A DNA stretch of 64,000 bases, from positions 124,001 to 188,000 of the forward strand of contig CALUXU010000003.1 in NCBI GenBank assembly GCA_944324825.1, in the 5' to 3' direction. Under the pieces are notes generated by a model. The model did not search any database, was not told where the DNA came from, and saw nothing but the letters and a program-made list of their open reading frames with translations. The position numbers were made by a program, and so were the translations under genes. This DNA comes from Candidatus Gastranaerophilales bacterium. Lineage in GTDB: Bacteria > Cyanobacteriota > Vampirovibrionia > Gastranaerophilales > Gastranaerophilaceae. Each line of letters begins with the position of its first letter. The first letter of the stretch is position 1. Positions 1-8,701 of the stretch are shown here, one piece after another.

Positions 1-498
1 AAGGAAAAAACTAACGTTGATAACATTTACCTTGAACAGTTATATACATTCGGTGATCCTCTCAGACACCCTGTATCGCGTGTCATAACCTGTGCATATT
101 TTGCATTAATCAGAGCGGAAGATGTAGATGTTATTTCAGCAGACAATGTAGCATGGCATAAAGTCAACGATTTACCTGCTCTCGCGTTCGACCACAAGGA
201 AATTATTCAATACTCTTTAAAAAGAACAAGAGAAAGATTAGAAATGTGTCCTGTTGCATACCAACTATTAAACGAAAAATTTACTCTGACAGAAATGCAA
301 AAAGCGTATGAGCTTATAATGGGTAAGAAGCTGGATAAACGCAATTTCAGAAAGAAAGTTATCCAAACCGAAGGACTTAGAGAGCTTGATGAGTTTTCAA
401 AATCAACCTCTAAACGTCCTGCGAGGCTGTACACATTTGATAACATCAAACTGAATTCAAAACGTGCACACTTTATTAAAAAGGAGAAAAAATGTTAG
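1..498 (+). CDS. NUDIX-family protein with C-terminal NrtR-like winged helix (5' end outside window)
   Basis: The reading frame is open from base 1 and ends at 498, so only the last 165 residues are visible and the start lies upstream. The visible part opens with YLEQLYTFGDPLRHP, typical of the end of a NUDIX fold in NrtR-like or ADP-ribose pyrophosphatase-like proteins. The C-terminal 80 residues resemble the NrtR winged helix, including KRPARLYTFD near the end (family motif RPAxLYxF). NrtR proteins control NAD metabolism genes, but many relatives are catalytic or regulate other pathways. The NUDIX box is off-window, so activity cannot be judged. The end overlaps secG by 7 nt. Confidence 0.8.
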   Translation, partial: KEKTNVDNIYLEQLYTFGDPLRHPVSRVITCAYFALIRAEDVDVISADNVAWHKVNDLPALAFDHKEIIQYSLKRTRERLEMCPVAYQLLNEKFTLTEMQKAYELIMGKKLDKRNFRKKVIQTEGLRELDEFSKSTSKRPARLYTFDNIKLNSKRAHFIKKEKKC

Positions 499-716
499 CA
501 TTTGTTTGGACAATACAAGTTTTATCAGCACTATTACTTATATGTTTAATCCTTCTGCATTCGCCTAAAGGTGACGGAATCGCAGGGTTCGGCGGAGCAT
601 CACAAATGTTTGCTTCTCAAAAAGGTGCAGAAAAAAGATTAAACAAAATAACAGCTATCGTTGCTTTAGTATTCTTATTCTGCGTATTTTTATTAGGATT
701 TGGTCTCGTTAGATAA
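492..716 (+). CDS. secG: Protein translocase subunit SecG
   Basis: This 74-residue protein has two hydrophobic segments (about 5-22 and 52-70) joined by a conserved loop with HSPKGDGIAGFGG, the SecG signature. SecG is the accessory inner-membrane subunit of SecYEG and assists SecA-driven export. The start overlaps the NUDIX gene and has AAAAAGGAG just upstream. Its stop TAA overlaps the next ATG as TAATG, which suggests translational coupling to tcdA. Confidence 0.93.
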   Translation: MLAFVWTIQVLSALLLICLILLHSPKGDGIAGFGGASQMFASQKGAEKRLNKITAIVALVFLFCVFLLGFGLVR

Positions 717-1453
717 TGATATTTGCAAGAAACGAACTTTTTTGGGGACGGGAAGCGCAGGAAAAGCTTTCTAAATCTCACGTTGCAGTTTTCGGGCTCG
801 GAGGTGTCGGCGGATATTCCGTTGAAATGCTTGCAAGAGCAGGTGTTGGCGAACTGACTATTGTAGACTTTGATACCGTTTCCGAAACAAATATCAATCG
901 CCAGATTATTGCCCTGAATTCGACTGTCGGAGAAAATAAAACAACTCTCTTTGAATCAAGATTAAAAGATATTAATCCATGTATAAAACTCAATATAATA
1001 CAGGATTTTTATACAGAAAATGTCAAAAATGAGTTTTTATCAGCATCAAATTACGTAATTGATGCAATTGATACAATGAGGTCAAAAGTTGCGCTTCTGG
1101 AATACTGTGTAAAAAACGGGATTCCTGTTATAAGTTCAATGGGTGCAGGAAACAGAATTGACCCTACCAAACTTTATATCTCTGATATTTCAGAAATCCG
1201 CAATAAAAAGGCACCATTTGTATCAAATGTTTTATATCAACTAAAGAAACGAGGAATAGAAACGGGAATAACTGTTGTTACAAGCGATGAAAGGGCCGCC
1301 GTTCAAGAAAAAATATCCGAGGTGGAGCATATAGTCACACAATCGGGAGAAGAGATTGAGTTTACCAAAATAATTCCTTCATCAACCCCGTTTGTTGCAT
1401 CGACGGCAGGTATTTTTATGGCATATTACGTTGTTGAAAGGTTAATCGGATGA
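716..1453 (+). CDS. tcdA: tRNA threonylcarbamoyladenosine dehydratase (ThiF/HesA/MoeB E1-like)
   Basis: This 245-residue E1-like enzyme has a Rossmann nucleotide loop GLGGVGG at residues 27-33, the acidic patch around IVDFDTVSETNINRQ and the downstream NRQIIALNSTVG typical of TcdA (CsdL/YgdL). TcdA cyclises t6A37 of tRNA to the ct6A form using ATP. The length and the absence of a C-terminal rhodanese domain favour TcdA over MoeB or ThiF. It starts at a TAATG junction with secG and ends in an ATGA overlap with the SDR gene, so the three probably form one unit. No sulphur-transfer partner is nearby. Confidence 0.85.
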   Translation: MIFARNELFWGREAQEKLSKSHVAVFGLGGVGGYSVEMLARAGVGELTIVDFDTVSETNINRQIIALNSTVGENKTTLFESRLKDINPCIKLNIIQDFYTENVKNEFLSASNYVIDAIDTMRSKVALLEYCVKNGIPVISSMGAGNRIDPTKLYISDISEIRNKKAPFVSNVLYQLKKRGIETGITVVTSDERAAVQEKISEVEHIVTQSGEEIEFTKIIPSSTPFVASTAGIFMAYYVVERLIG

Positions 1454-2139
1454 ATATATTAATCACAGGCGCTTCAAAAGGAATCGGAGAATGTATCGCA
1501 CACAATTTAGACGGGAATATTTTTGCAGTCGGAAGATGCGAAGATAGGTTAAAACAGTATGATAATTACCTTGTATGCGACTTTGAAAAAGATATAGAAA
1601 TACTCGGAGAGTATATTGAAGAGAATAAAATAGATGTTGTCATAAATAATGCAGGGGAATACATCTACAAAGAAACCGACCAAATAACCATGCCGGAAAT
1701 TGAAAGAATCACAAGAGTAAATTTAGAAGTTCCGATGTATATAATATCGAAGGCGCTGCCGTATATGAAATCCAAGAATTGGGGCAGAATTATAAATATA
1801 GGTTCAATTTCTGGGGTTATGGGAGAAGCAGGAGCGTGTATTTATTCGGCATCAAAATCGGGATTAATCGGAATGACAAAAGCAATTGCACTTGAGATTG
1901 CACAATACGGAATCACAATAAACACAATAAACCCCGGGTGGGTAGAAACGGATTTGGGAAATTCATCCGTTGAAGAGAGCGAATTTTCAAAAGAAGAAGT
2001 TGTCGAATGCATCCCTCAAAAAAGGTTTGTTGAACCGGTTGAGATTGCCGGCATGGTGAAATATTTGATATCAGACACAGCGAAGGGCGTAACCGGACAA
2101 TCGATAAACCTGTGCGCAGGCTTAAGTGTCGGCTGCTAG
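1450..2139 (+). CDS. Short-chain dehydrogenase/reductase, FabG-like
   Basis: This 229-residue classical SDR has the cofactor motif GASKGIG (7-13), NNAG (66-69), the catalytic serine in INIGSISG (about 119) and YSASK with Tyr132 and Lys136. The C-terminal INPGWVETDL and GQSINLCAG segments are typical of FabG-type oxidoreductases that use NAD(P)H. It could reduce a 3-oxoacyl substrate, but acidic residues after beta-2 are not diagnostic and no other fatty-acid gene is adjacent, so the substrate is unknown. It overlaps tcdA by 4 nt and is the last gene before a non-coding repeat island. Confidence 0.85.
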   Translation: MNILITGASKGIGECIAHNLDGNIFAVGRCEDRLKQYDNYLVCDFEKDIEILGEYIEENKIDVVINNAGEYIYKETDQITMPEIERITRVNLEVPMYIISKALPYMKSKNWGRIINIGSISGVMGEAGACIYSASKSGLIGMTKAIALEIAQYGITINTINPGWVETDLGNSSVEESEFSKEEVVECIPQKRFVEPVEIAGMVKYLISDTAKGVTGQSINLCAGLSVGC

Positions 2140-2235
2140 CCAAGATTTTAAAACCTCTGCCTCTTTGGGGGAGAGGCCGCAGCTGTGTTTGAACGGAGTG
2201 AAAACTACAGATGCGAGTGAGGGTTGGTGAGGAAT

Positions 2236-2260
2236 GCGGCTAAGTAGTTAAGAGGCTAAG
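2236..2260. repeat. 8-nt periodic repeat tract (NAGNTAAG type)
   Basis: The tract reads GCGGCTAAG, TAGTTAAG, AGGCTAAG, three near-identical 8-9 nt units. Closely related tracts occur at 21423-21454, 21488-21519 (inverted) and 28650-28682. Confidence 0.75.
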
Positions 2261-2431
2261 TTTTTTGTCCACTTTTTAGGGTACACTTCTGTTTGTATTT
2301 TTTTTGATTAACCCTCACCCAAACCCTCTCCCCCGGAGAGGGCTATAAAACCAACCTCGTTCATTTACCCCTGAATTTCTTCCACGCTCGAATAGCCTAG
2401 GTGTCAGGCTAAAGCCAGACCTATTTTCGCT

Positions 2432-2451
2432 GTCGGATTAGTAAATCCGAC
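2432..2451. repeat. Perfect 8-bp hairpin
   Basis: GTCGGATT and AATCCGAC are perfect complements separated by the loop AGTA. There is no T-run after either arm, so it is not a classical intrinsic terminator. It lies inside the repeat island, next to an imperfect palindrome around 2398-2423. Confidence 0.7.
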
Positions 2452-2528
2452 CTACTTTACTAACACTCGCAATGACAGGATAACATTTACCCCATTAGTC
2501 ACTTAATCACTTAATCACTAAAATACAT

Positions 2529-3941
2529 TTACCCCTTAATAACTTCTATTTCTTTATAATCTTTCAAATACGGTAAATGTTCTTCGGTTATAAGTTCACC
2601 AGGAAGCAGTATCGCAATACCCGGAGGACATTCAGCAACAACCTCAGCAGAAATTCTGCCTATTGCTTCGTATTTATTTATAAGCTCTTTAGGTGCAAAA
2701 TATGCGTCTCTTAACCTCATCTTGATTTGAGGTGTTAACATCGGCATATGCTTCTTTTTATCAATAATAGGGTGTTCGGAATAATCCGTTTTATCAATTT
2801 CTTTTAAGCAGTCTACCAGATACTCAAAATCAGATAAATCATTTCCAAGATTGGAAAGAATCAGAATTCCGATATCCGACGCGGATTCAACCTCGATATT
2901 ATAATCATGCTCCAGAATCATTTCCAAACTCTTACCGGACAGACCGTTTACTCTTATAAACACTTTTGTCGGGTCAGTGTCCGTTGAATCCAGATAAAAC
3001 ACGTTTTTCATCTTATCAATTTGATTTTTCAGATAATCCGCATTGTTTATTGCACGTTCAATTTGCTCCTTGCCCTGTTCTGATTCCAAATGCGCTCTTG
3101 CGGCATCAAGACTCGTCAACAAAAGAAGCGACGGACTTGTTGTGTGTAAGAGTTTTAAAGTTCTCTCCAAAACCTCAATATCCACTCTGGAATCTTTTTT
3201 GGCAATATGCAGCATTGAAGTCTGGCTCATACTGCCGCCGGTTTTATGGAGAGAATGAACAACCGCATCAGCTCCCTGCTGCAAAGCCGGAGTCGGAAGT
3301 TTAGCCGAAAAATTCCACAAGCAGCCGTGAGCCTCATCAACAAAGAGAGGAACATTATACCGCTTACATACGTCGCTTATACCTGCAATATCAGATACGA
3401 CCCCTTCATAAGTCGGATTTGTAACCCAAACACATGATACATCTTCATTTTCGGCAAGGGCTTTTTCTATTGTCTGAGGAGAAATTTTTCCCCAGATAGA
3501 CCAGTCATCAAGTTTATCAGGCAACACCCAAACAGGCTCTGCACCTGACATAATAAGCCCAGTCAAAATTGAACGATGGCAATTACGGTTTACAACCACC
3601 TTTTGACCGCGCTTTGTTGTTCCCATTGCAAGTGCGAGGTTCCCGATTGTAGACCCGTTTAATAAAAAGAAGCTGCGCTGCGCACCAAAAGCCTTTGCAG
3701 CTAACAATTCCGCCTCCTTAATAGGCCCTGTCGGAGGATTCAAGGTTCCGAGATTATCAAACTCATCAGTTGTATCAAGAGCCAATAATCTTTCACCGAC
3801 CAAATCCCTAAAAGGCTGATAAACACCCTGTCCCTTCGTATGTCCCGGAATGTGGAACTGATACGTAGGATTCTTTAAGGCTGTTTTCATTGCTTCGACC
3901 AGCGGTGCAGTGATTTTTTTCTCGTCCAAATCTTCATTCAT
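2529..3941 (-). CDS. Orn/Lys/Arg decarboxylase family, PLP-dependent (probable arginine decarboxylase)
   Basis: This 470-residue fold-type I PLP enzyme has FHIPGHTKG at 29-37, Asp202 in FVDEAHG and the Schiff-base lysine Lys233 in HSLHKTGG. The length matches the short Gram-positive/cyanobacterial branch (SpeA/YaaO/Cad-like, about 470-490 residues) rather than the 700-residue enterobacterial inducible forms. It would decarboxylate arginine, lysine or ornithine to a polyamine precursor, and sequence alone does not settle the substrate. The ATG at 3941 has no Shine-Dalgarno sequence and a TATAAT only 9 nt upstream. It is divergent from the glutamate synthase genes. Confidence 0.85.
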   Translation of the reverse strand: MNEDLDEKKITAPLVEAMKTALKNPTYQFHIPGHTKGQGVYQPFRDLVGERLLALDTTDEFDNLGTLNPPTGPIKEAELLAAKAFGAQRSFFLLNGSTIGNLALAMGTTKRGQKVVVNRNCHRSILTGLIMSGAEPVWVLPDKLDDWSIWGKISPQTIEKALAENEDVSCVWVTNPTYEGVVSDIAGISDVCKRYNVPLFVDEAHGCLWNFSAKLPTPALQQGADAVVHSLHKTGGSMSQTSMLHIAKKDSRVDIEVLERTLKLLHTTSPSLLLLTSLDAARAHLESEQGKEQIERAINNADYLKNQIDKMKNVFYLDSTDTDPTKVFIRVNGLSGKSLEMILEHDYNIEVESASDIGILILSNLGNDLSDFEYLVDCLKEIDKTDYSEHPIIDKKKHMPMLTPQIKMRLRDAYFAPKELINKYEAIGRISAEVVAECPPGIAILLPGELITEEHLPYLKDYKEIEVIKG

Positions 3942-3950
3942 CGTTATTAA

Positions 3951-3956
3951 ATTATA
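3951..3956 (-). promoter_or_regulatory. -10 box of the decarboxylase gene, close to the start codon
   Basis: On the minus strand TATAAT is preceded by TGT (extended -10) and lies 9 nt before the ATG at 3941. A start point about 7 nt downstream would give a leader of only a few bases. Confidence 0.55.
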
Positions 3957-3995
3957 ACAAAAAGATATTTATTAATGTAAAAATATTTCATTTCC

Positions 3996-4025
3996 TTGAC
4001 AATAAGCCTAATAAGAGAATAAAAT
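3996..4025 (+). promoter_or_regulatory. Sigma-70-type promoter of the split glutamate synthase operon
   Basis: TTGACA at 3996-4001 and TAAAAT at 4020-4025 are separated by 18 nt. The ATG at 4033 begins 7 nt after the -10 box and has no Shine-Dalgarno sequence, so the transcript is probably leaderless. Confidence 0.6.
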
Positions 4026-4032
4026 AATAAAG

Positions 4033-5139
4033 ATGTGTAGAATAGGTGCGATTAAATCAAAAAAATACGTGTATCCGTCAATGGCCTTAAAATTGATGCG
4101 TTCACAGCAAGAAGGACACGATGACTCGGGTTTTGCATTTGTAATGCAGGATTTAGGCGGAATTTTTGAGTCTTACAAGGACCTGCCTTGTCTTTCAATG
4201 GCTGCAACAGTTAAAGGAACACGTCTTGCGGAAGATATTCTGCACGACATCGGATTTACAAGAGTTCTTCAATGGTCACCGGATGTGAATAACCAAAAAG
4301 GTTTAAAAATATCTCCGATGCCAAATTATATTTTTGAAGTATTACAGTATCCCAAGAGTCATAAATACGCAACAAAAGAAGAAAAAGAAGAACTGTTAAT
4401 TGATACGAGTTTAAGACTAAGAAAAGCTCTGGAGGAAGATAACGAAGGGTTTATTTATTCCTTCTGGCCTGATATGCTGACACTCAAAGAAATCGGGAGC
4501 CCAAAGGATATCGGAACATACTTCGGACTCTGGAATGACAAAGATGAACCCTGTGCCAAGATTGTAACCGCACAATGCAGACAAAACACAAATTATGATA
4601 TCGTAAGATACGCGGCACACCCGTTTGTACTTGAAGGCTATACCGTTTTGGTTAACGGCGAAAACACCTTCTACGAGAAAAATAAACAGTATCAGCAAGG
4701 GTTATACAAAGGTTATGTAGGCTTTGAATCGGATTCACAATGTTTCTTATACACCCTGCATTATGTAAACAAAATTCTGAAATGGCCTTTAAGATACTTT
4801 ATGCACGTAATAAATCCGCTTTCTTACGATTCAATTAATAAAAGAGAGGATAAAAATATCTTATTAAGAATAAAAGCATCACTGGAGCACTTAGAAACAA
4901 ACGGTCCGAATACCGTTCTATCGGTAACACCTGACGGCAGACTGTTGTGTACCTGTGATTCAAAAAAACTAAGACCTGTTGTTATAGGACGTGACGATAA
5001 TACAGTCATTATGACCTCAGAGGTTGCAGGCGTAAACGATTTACTCCCTCACAGAGATATCCGCCAGGATATTTATCCGAAAGAGAGAGAAATGGTAGTT
5101 GTAAATAACGATTTAACGGTGGAAAGATGGCAGCAGTAA
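4033..5139 (+). CDS. Glutamate synthase, class II glutamine amidotransferase subunit (split type)
   Basis: This 368-residue protein begins MCRIGAI, placing Cys2 at the mature N-terminus as the nucleophile of class II amidotransferases. This fixes the start codon despite the missing Shine-Dalgarno sequence. It corresponds to the glutaminase domain of glutamate synthase, which releases ammonia from glutamine, and is followed by separate genes for the FMN domain and the GXGXG domain (archaeal-type three-gene layout). It overlaps the next gene by 13 nt. GlxB or MgsA (N-methylglutamate synthase) is an alternative for this family. The ferredoxin modules next door favour glutamate synthase. Confidence 0.82.
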   Translation: MCRIGAIKSKKYVYPSMALKLMRSQQEGHDDSGFAFVMQDLGGIFESYKDLPCLSMAATVKGTRLAEDILHDIGFTRVLQWSPDVNNQKGLKISPMPNYIFEVLQYPKSHKYATKEEKEELLIDTSLRLRKALEEDNEGFIYSFWPDMLTLKEIGSPKDIGTYFGLWNDKDEPCAKIVTAQCRQNTNYDIVRYAAHPFVLEGYTVLVNGENTFYEKNKQYQQGLYKGYVGFESDSQCFLYTLHYVNKILKWPLRYFMHVINPLSYDSINKREDKNILLRIKASLEHLETNGPNTVLSVTPDGRLLCTCDSKKLRPVVIGRDDNTVIMTSEVAGVNDLLPHRDIRQDIYPKEREMVVVNNDLTVERWQQ

Positions 5140-6755
5140 CAGTTAACGAATTGCATATAGATGATTTACCTTGGATTATTGAATACGATGAATCAAAATG
5201 TATCCAATGCGGTAAATGTGTTGCCTCTTGCGCATTCAAAGCTATAAAACCGGCAATTGAACAACGTAAAAAATCCGGCTCTATAACAGAAAAAAATAAG
5301 TTTGAAAAAGTTATTGTTATAAAACAAAATATATCTTTTGCAGAGCATTGCAGAGGCTGCGGAATGTGTGTCAGAGTATGTCCAAACGGCGCAATTCACG
5401 TAAAAAGAAATACAGATGACAGATATTCAGTCCGCTATCGTGCAGCAAAAGCAGATTCGGTTAAAAAGGGCGGTCGCTCAAACCTGAATACTGAAGGCAG
5501 AACGTTAGATAAAATAAAAGTCGGAAGAATCTCTCAAATGACTGACCCGTCTTTGGATGCCGTCAGACATACATTTGAATTAAAAACACCGTTCGGCAGA
5601 GTTTTGTCTGCGGATAAACTGGGGTTTGAGATAAAAAATGATACAATCATAGAAACCAAAAAACTTCCGCCGAATAACTGGATTTACCCGATAATAATGG
5701 GAGATATGTCAATTGGTGCCGTTTCCTGGAGAATGTGGGAGGCGATGGCAATTGCAACGGCATATCTAAACGAGGTTATGGGAATCCCTGTCAGAATGTG
5801 TACCGGAGAAGGCGGAATCCCGTCAAAACTTTTAAAATCAAAGTATGTAAAATACATGATTTTACAAATCGCATCAGGGCACTTCGGCTGGAACAGAATT
5901 ATTGATGCAATGCCTGACATGACAGAGGATCCGGCAGGAATTCTAATTAAAATAGGTCAGGGTGCAAAACCGGGTGACGGCGGTATGCTTATGGCAAACA
6001 AAGTTGCCAAATATATTCAGGAAATCAGAGGGGTTCCAAAAGCCGATTTATTAAGTCCGCCGACACACCAAGGATTATATTCAATAGAAGAAAGCGTTCA
6101 AAAGATGTTTCTTTCTATGAATGCGGCATTCAATTTTAAAGTGCCGGTCGCAATAAAAGTTGCAGCATCGGCAACAAGTGTATCTGTATATAACAACCTC
6201 TTGAGGGATCCGTATAATATTGTAGGCGGATTTTTCCTTGACGGGTTAGCAGCAGGTACGGGCGCCGCCCACGAAATATCTTTAAACCACACCGGACACC
6301 CGATTACATCAAAGCTCAGAGATTGCTATCTCGCAGCAATACATCAGGGCAGACAAGGTGAAATCCCGATTTTTGCAGGCGGCGGTTTAGGGCAAACAGG
6401 CAGTTTTGCGGCAGATGCTTTTAAATTAATTTGTTTAGGCGCAAACGGGGTATTCTCGGGCAGATTACTTTTAGAAATTGCAGGCTGTGTCGGAAACGAT
6501 ACCGAAAGATGTAATGCGTGTAACACAGGGCTTTGTCCTGCAGGTATCGCATCACAAGATGTATGCCTGACCAAACGTCTGGACATTGATAAAGTTGCAC
6601 AAAATCTTGTAAACTACTTTATCGCAACGGATTTTGAACTCAGAAAACTAATGGCGGCAACAGGATGCTCAGCACTTCCAATCGGACGTTCTGATGCACT
6701 TATTACCGTAGACAAGAACGTTGCCGACAGATTAGATATTCAATACGTATGCTAG
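5127..6755 (+). CDS. Glutamate synthase central FMN subunit with N-terminal 2x[4Fe-4S] ferredoxin domain
   Basis: In this 542-residue protein, residues 25-35 (CxxCxxCxxxC) and 75-85 (CxxCxxCxxxCP) form two [4Fe-4S] sites. Residues from about 150 onward form the FMN-binding TIM barrel of glutamate synthase, with GEGGIPSK, KIGQGAKPGDGG and the cluster region around CNTGLCPAGIASQD. It condenses ammonia with 2-oxoglutarate and reduces the iminoglutarate. No GltD-like NAD(P)H subunit is adjacent, so ferredoxin is the likely donor (inference). It overlaps the glutaminase gene and is followed 7 nt later by the GXGXG gene. Confidence 0.88.
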   Translation: MAAVTVNELHIDDLPWIIEYDESKCIQCGKCVASCAFKAIKPAIEQRKKSGSITEKNKFEKVIVIKQNISFAEHCRGCGMCVRVCPNGAIHVKRNTDDRYSVRYRAAKADSVKKGGRSNLNTEGRTLDKIKVGRISQMTDPSLDAVRHTFELKTPFGRVLSADKLGFEIKNDTIIETKKLPPNNWIYPIIMGDMSIGAVSWRMWEAMAIATAYLNEVMGIPVRMCTGEGGIPSKLLKSKYVKYMILQIASGHFGWNRIIDAMPDMTEDPAGILIKIGQGAKPGDGGMLMANKVAKYIQEIRGVPKADLLSPPTHQGLYSIEESVQKMFLSMNAAFNFKVPVAIKVAASATSVSVYNNLLRDPYNIVGGFFLDGLAAGTGAAHEISLNHTGHPITSKLRDCYLAAIHQGRQGEIPIFAGGGLGQTGSFAADAFKLICLGANGVFSGRLLLEIAGCVGNDTERCNACNTGLCPAGIASQDVCLTKRLDIDKVAQNLVNYFIATDFELRKLMAATGCSALPIGRSDALITVDKNVADRLDIQYVC

Positions 6756-6762
6756 GAAAAAT

Positions 6763-7824
6763 ATGAAATCAATAACAATAGAAGGTATAGTTAATAACGA
6801 AAGAATCTCAACACAGGATTTACTGCAGGAAATCCAATCAAAAATAGACGAAGGATTTACTGACTTTGAGATACATGCCTGCGGACAGCATGATATCGGC
6901 GGCTCCTCCTGGGCAAAGGATAAAGATGAAACATTAACATTTAACATAACAAACCCGGGACAAAGAGTCGGGGCAATGGCAAGACGAGGGACCAAAATAT
7001 TTGTAAACGGCTCAACCCCTGCCGATGTAGGCTGGTTAAATTCCGGAGCAGAAATTGTTGTTAAAGGGGATTGCGGAGATACAGCAGCACATTGCGCCGC
7101 AAGCGGTCATATATACGTATCCGGAAGAGTAGGTACACGCTCGGGAGCCCTGATGAAATTTGACCCGAAATTTGAAGCACCTGAATTCTGGGTACTAAAA
7201 AATACCGGCTCATACAGTTTTGAGTTTATGGGCGGAGGAATAGCCGTTATATGCGGATTTGACTGTTCAGATATTGATTCGGTTCTTGGGAAACGCTCCT
7301 GTGTCGGAATGGTTGGCGGAACAATTTATTTCAGAGGACCGATAAAAGACCTTGCCGATTGTGTTGAAGTACAGGATTTGAATCAAGAAGATATCAGTTT
7401 TCTTGAAAACGGAATGGACAGATTCCTGACAGCTATTGACAAAAGAGGGCTAAAAGATACTCTTCTCAATATTAATGAGTGGAGAAAAATTGTACCGCTG
7501 CCGCCGGATAAAAAAACGGAAAGAATCCCTGTTGCAAAATTCAGGAAAGAAAATTGGGTTGAAGGCGGAATCTTCGGGGACTTCATTGAAGACGATTATA
7601 AAGTTTATGAACTGGCTGCGACAGGAGATGGCAGACTTCAGGAGCCTCAATGGGATAAAGAAAAATGTGTCGATTGCAAAATGTGTATCAATAATTGTCC
7701 GCAAAATGCAATAAGTGATGATTATTCGGTAAATCCGAACAAATGTATCGGCTGCTCCTTCTGTGCGACAGTTTGCCCTAAACATGCCTGGTCAATGAAG
7801 GACAACAAAAAAGAAATAAGCTAG
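6763..7824 (+). CDS. Glutamate synthase GXGXG subunit fused to C-terminal 2x[4Fe-4S] ferredoxin
   Basis: In this 353-residue protein the first 220 residues form the right-handed beta-helix domain (GXGXG), with repeated turns such as GAMARRGTKIFVNG and GDCGDTAAHCAASGHIYVSG. The last 60 residues carry two ferredoxin motifs, CVDCKMCINNC and CIGCSFCATVC. The GXGXG domain is structural in glutamate synthase and relates to formylmethanofuran dehydrogenase FwdC. The extra ferredoxin tail gives the three-gene enzyme four mobile [4Fe-4S] sites. The start has AGGAAAAAT just upstream. No terminator is obvious after the stop. Confidence 0.83.
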   Translation: MKSITIEGIVNNERISTQDLLQEIQSKIDEGFTDFEIHACGQHDIGGSSWAKDKDETLTFNITNPGQRVGAMARRGTKIFVNGSTPADVGWLNSGAEIVVKGDCGDTAAHCAASGHIYVSGRVGTRSGALMKFDPKFEAPEFWVLKNTGSYSFEFMGGGIAVICGFDCSDIDSVLGKRSCVGMVGGTIYFRGPIKDLADCVEVQDLNQEDISFLENGMDRFLTAIDKRGLKDTLLNINEWRKIVPLPPDKKTERIPVAKFRKENWVEGGIFGDFIEDDYKVYELAATGDGRLQEPQWDKEKCVDCKMCINNCPQNAISDDYSVNPNKCIGCSFCATVCPKHAWSMKDNKKEIS

Positions 7825-7920
7825 TTTAAATCGAGGATGTCAGAGTTCCTGATATGTAATAACATATTTATTGTAAAGAGTTTTTAATAACTTAGCAATA
7901 AATTTATGATTTCGTTGTTA

Positions 7921-7926
7921 TATAAT
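7921..7926 (+). promoter_or_regulatory. -10 box before the gene at 7940
   Basis: A perfect TATAAT lies 13 nt before the ATG at 7940. Expected initiation leaves a leader of about 6-8 nt, too short for a Shine-Dalgarno sequence, and none is present. Confidence 0.55.
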
Positions 7927-7939
7927 TGGGAATTAATTT

Positions 7940-8701
7940 ATGACAAAATTAAAAGACAAAGTTTCTTCACCGATAAAACGGGAATTTAAAACCGATATAA
8001 ACATGACTGCCCCAATCAGTCATAAAAAGGAATACTTATCTGATGAAATTCAAAACTCAATTATGAGAGGCGAGTTATTAAGACTGTCGCTGTTCATTGA
8101 TGCGGTTAAAGATAACCTTAAAGAGTTAAAGACTTCTAATCCAAAATATCTTAAACTGTATGTCGATATCATAAAGCTTTCAATTAAACCGCTGCCGGTT
8201 ATAGATATTGACTTACCGCTTGATATTTTATTAAAACAGCTTCCTAAAGCATCATTTGAAAATCAGGAAGCGCTTGATTTCACATCAGAAGTATTGAATC
8301 TTGCAGACCCATTAACCGCAAAATACTATCTCGCACATCTTGCAGGCGGAATTCTCGAGAATTTGAATTTGAAAAAACAGTTCAGAGCATCAATTCCTTT
8401 TGTTAAATATATCACCTCAAAAGCTCCGGATAACTACGATTTAGAGCGCCAAAAGAATTTTATGAATGCGGTTAAATATTTGATTAATGAAAAAGCTGAT
8501 TCAAGGAAAATTGAACTGTTACCGAGAATTAAATATGCAATAGATAATATTACCAAAAAAGATTATGAAATTGACGCGGTTAAGATTATATACAGCAAAG
8601 CACCGATTAAACGTATAAAACAAAACATTGAAACACTGACTAAAAAAGATTTAACAACAAATTTTGATTATGCTGACTATCTGATAAAGAATTCGTTATA
8701 A
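7940..8701 (+). CDS. Hypothetical protein, helix-rich, 253 aa
   Basis: I do not recognise this family. The protein is lysine-rich and appears wholly alpha-helical and soluble, with no signal peptide, membrane segment or metal motif. Its amphipathic segments (about 45-75, 105-150, 155-185) could suggest a degenerate helical repeat. It is a single gene with its own near-leaderless promoter. Its 3' end overlaps the convergent lipoprotein gene by 25 nt. Base composition is like its neighbours. It is probably a lineage-specific cytoplasmic protein. Confidence 0.6.
   Translation: MTKLKDKVSSPIKREFKTDINMTAPISHKKEYLSDEIQNSIMRGELLRLSLFIDAVKDNLKELKTSNPKYLKLYVDIIKLSIKPLPVIDIDLPLDILLKQLPKASFENQEALDFTSEVLNLADPLTAKYYLAHLAGGILENLNLKKQFRASIPFVKYITSKAPDNYDLERQKNFMNAVKYLINEKADSRKIELLPRIKYAIDNITKKDYEIDAVKIIYSKAPIKRIKQNIETLTKKDLTTNFDYADYLIKNSL

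Larger units (their letters stand above)
2140..2528. repeat. Non-coding island with nested inverted repeats and octamer repeats
   Basis: I see no plausible gene in these 389 bases. Two nested inverted pairs are visible: GGGGGAGAGG (2167-2176) with CCTCTCCCCC (2325-2334), and GTGAGGGTT (2217-2225) with AACCCTCAC (2310-2318). Local hairpins include CCCTCTC/GAGAGGG at 2324-2342 and a perfect 8-bp stem at 2432-2451. Octamer-periodic tracts lie at 2236-2260 and about 2494-2520. The arrangement resembles a MITE- or REP-like element, but no transposase or flanking duplication was identified. Confidence 0.7.

Noticed and set aside
7845-7875. Weak hairpin ATATGT/ACATAT after the glutamate synthase genes as a terminator
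   Set aside because: It has only six A/T-rich pairs and no proper T-run.
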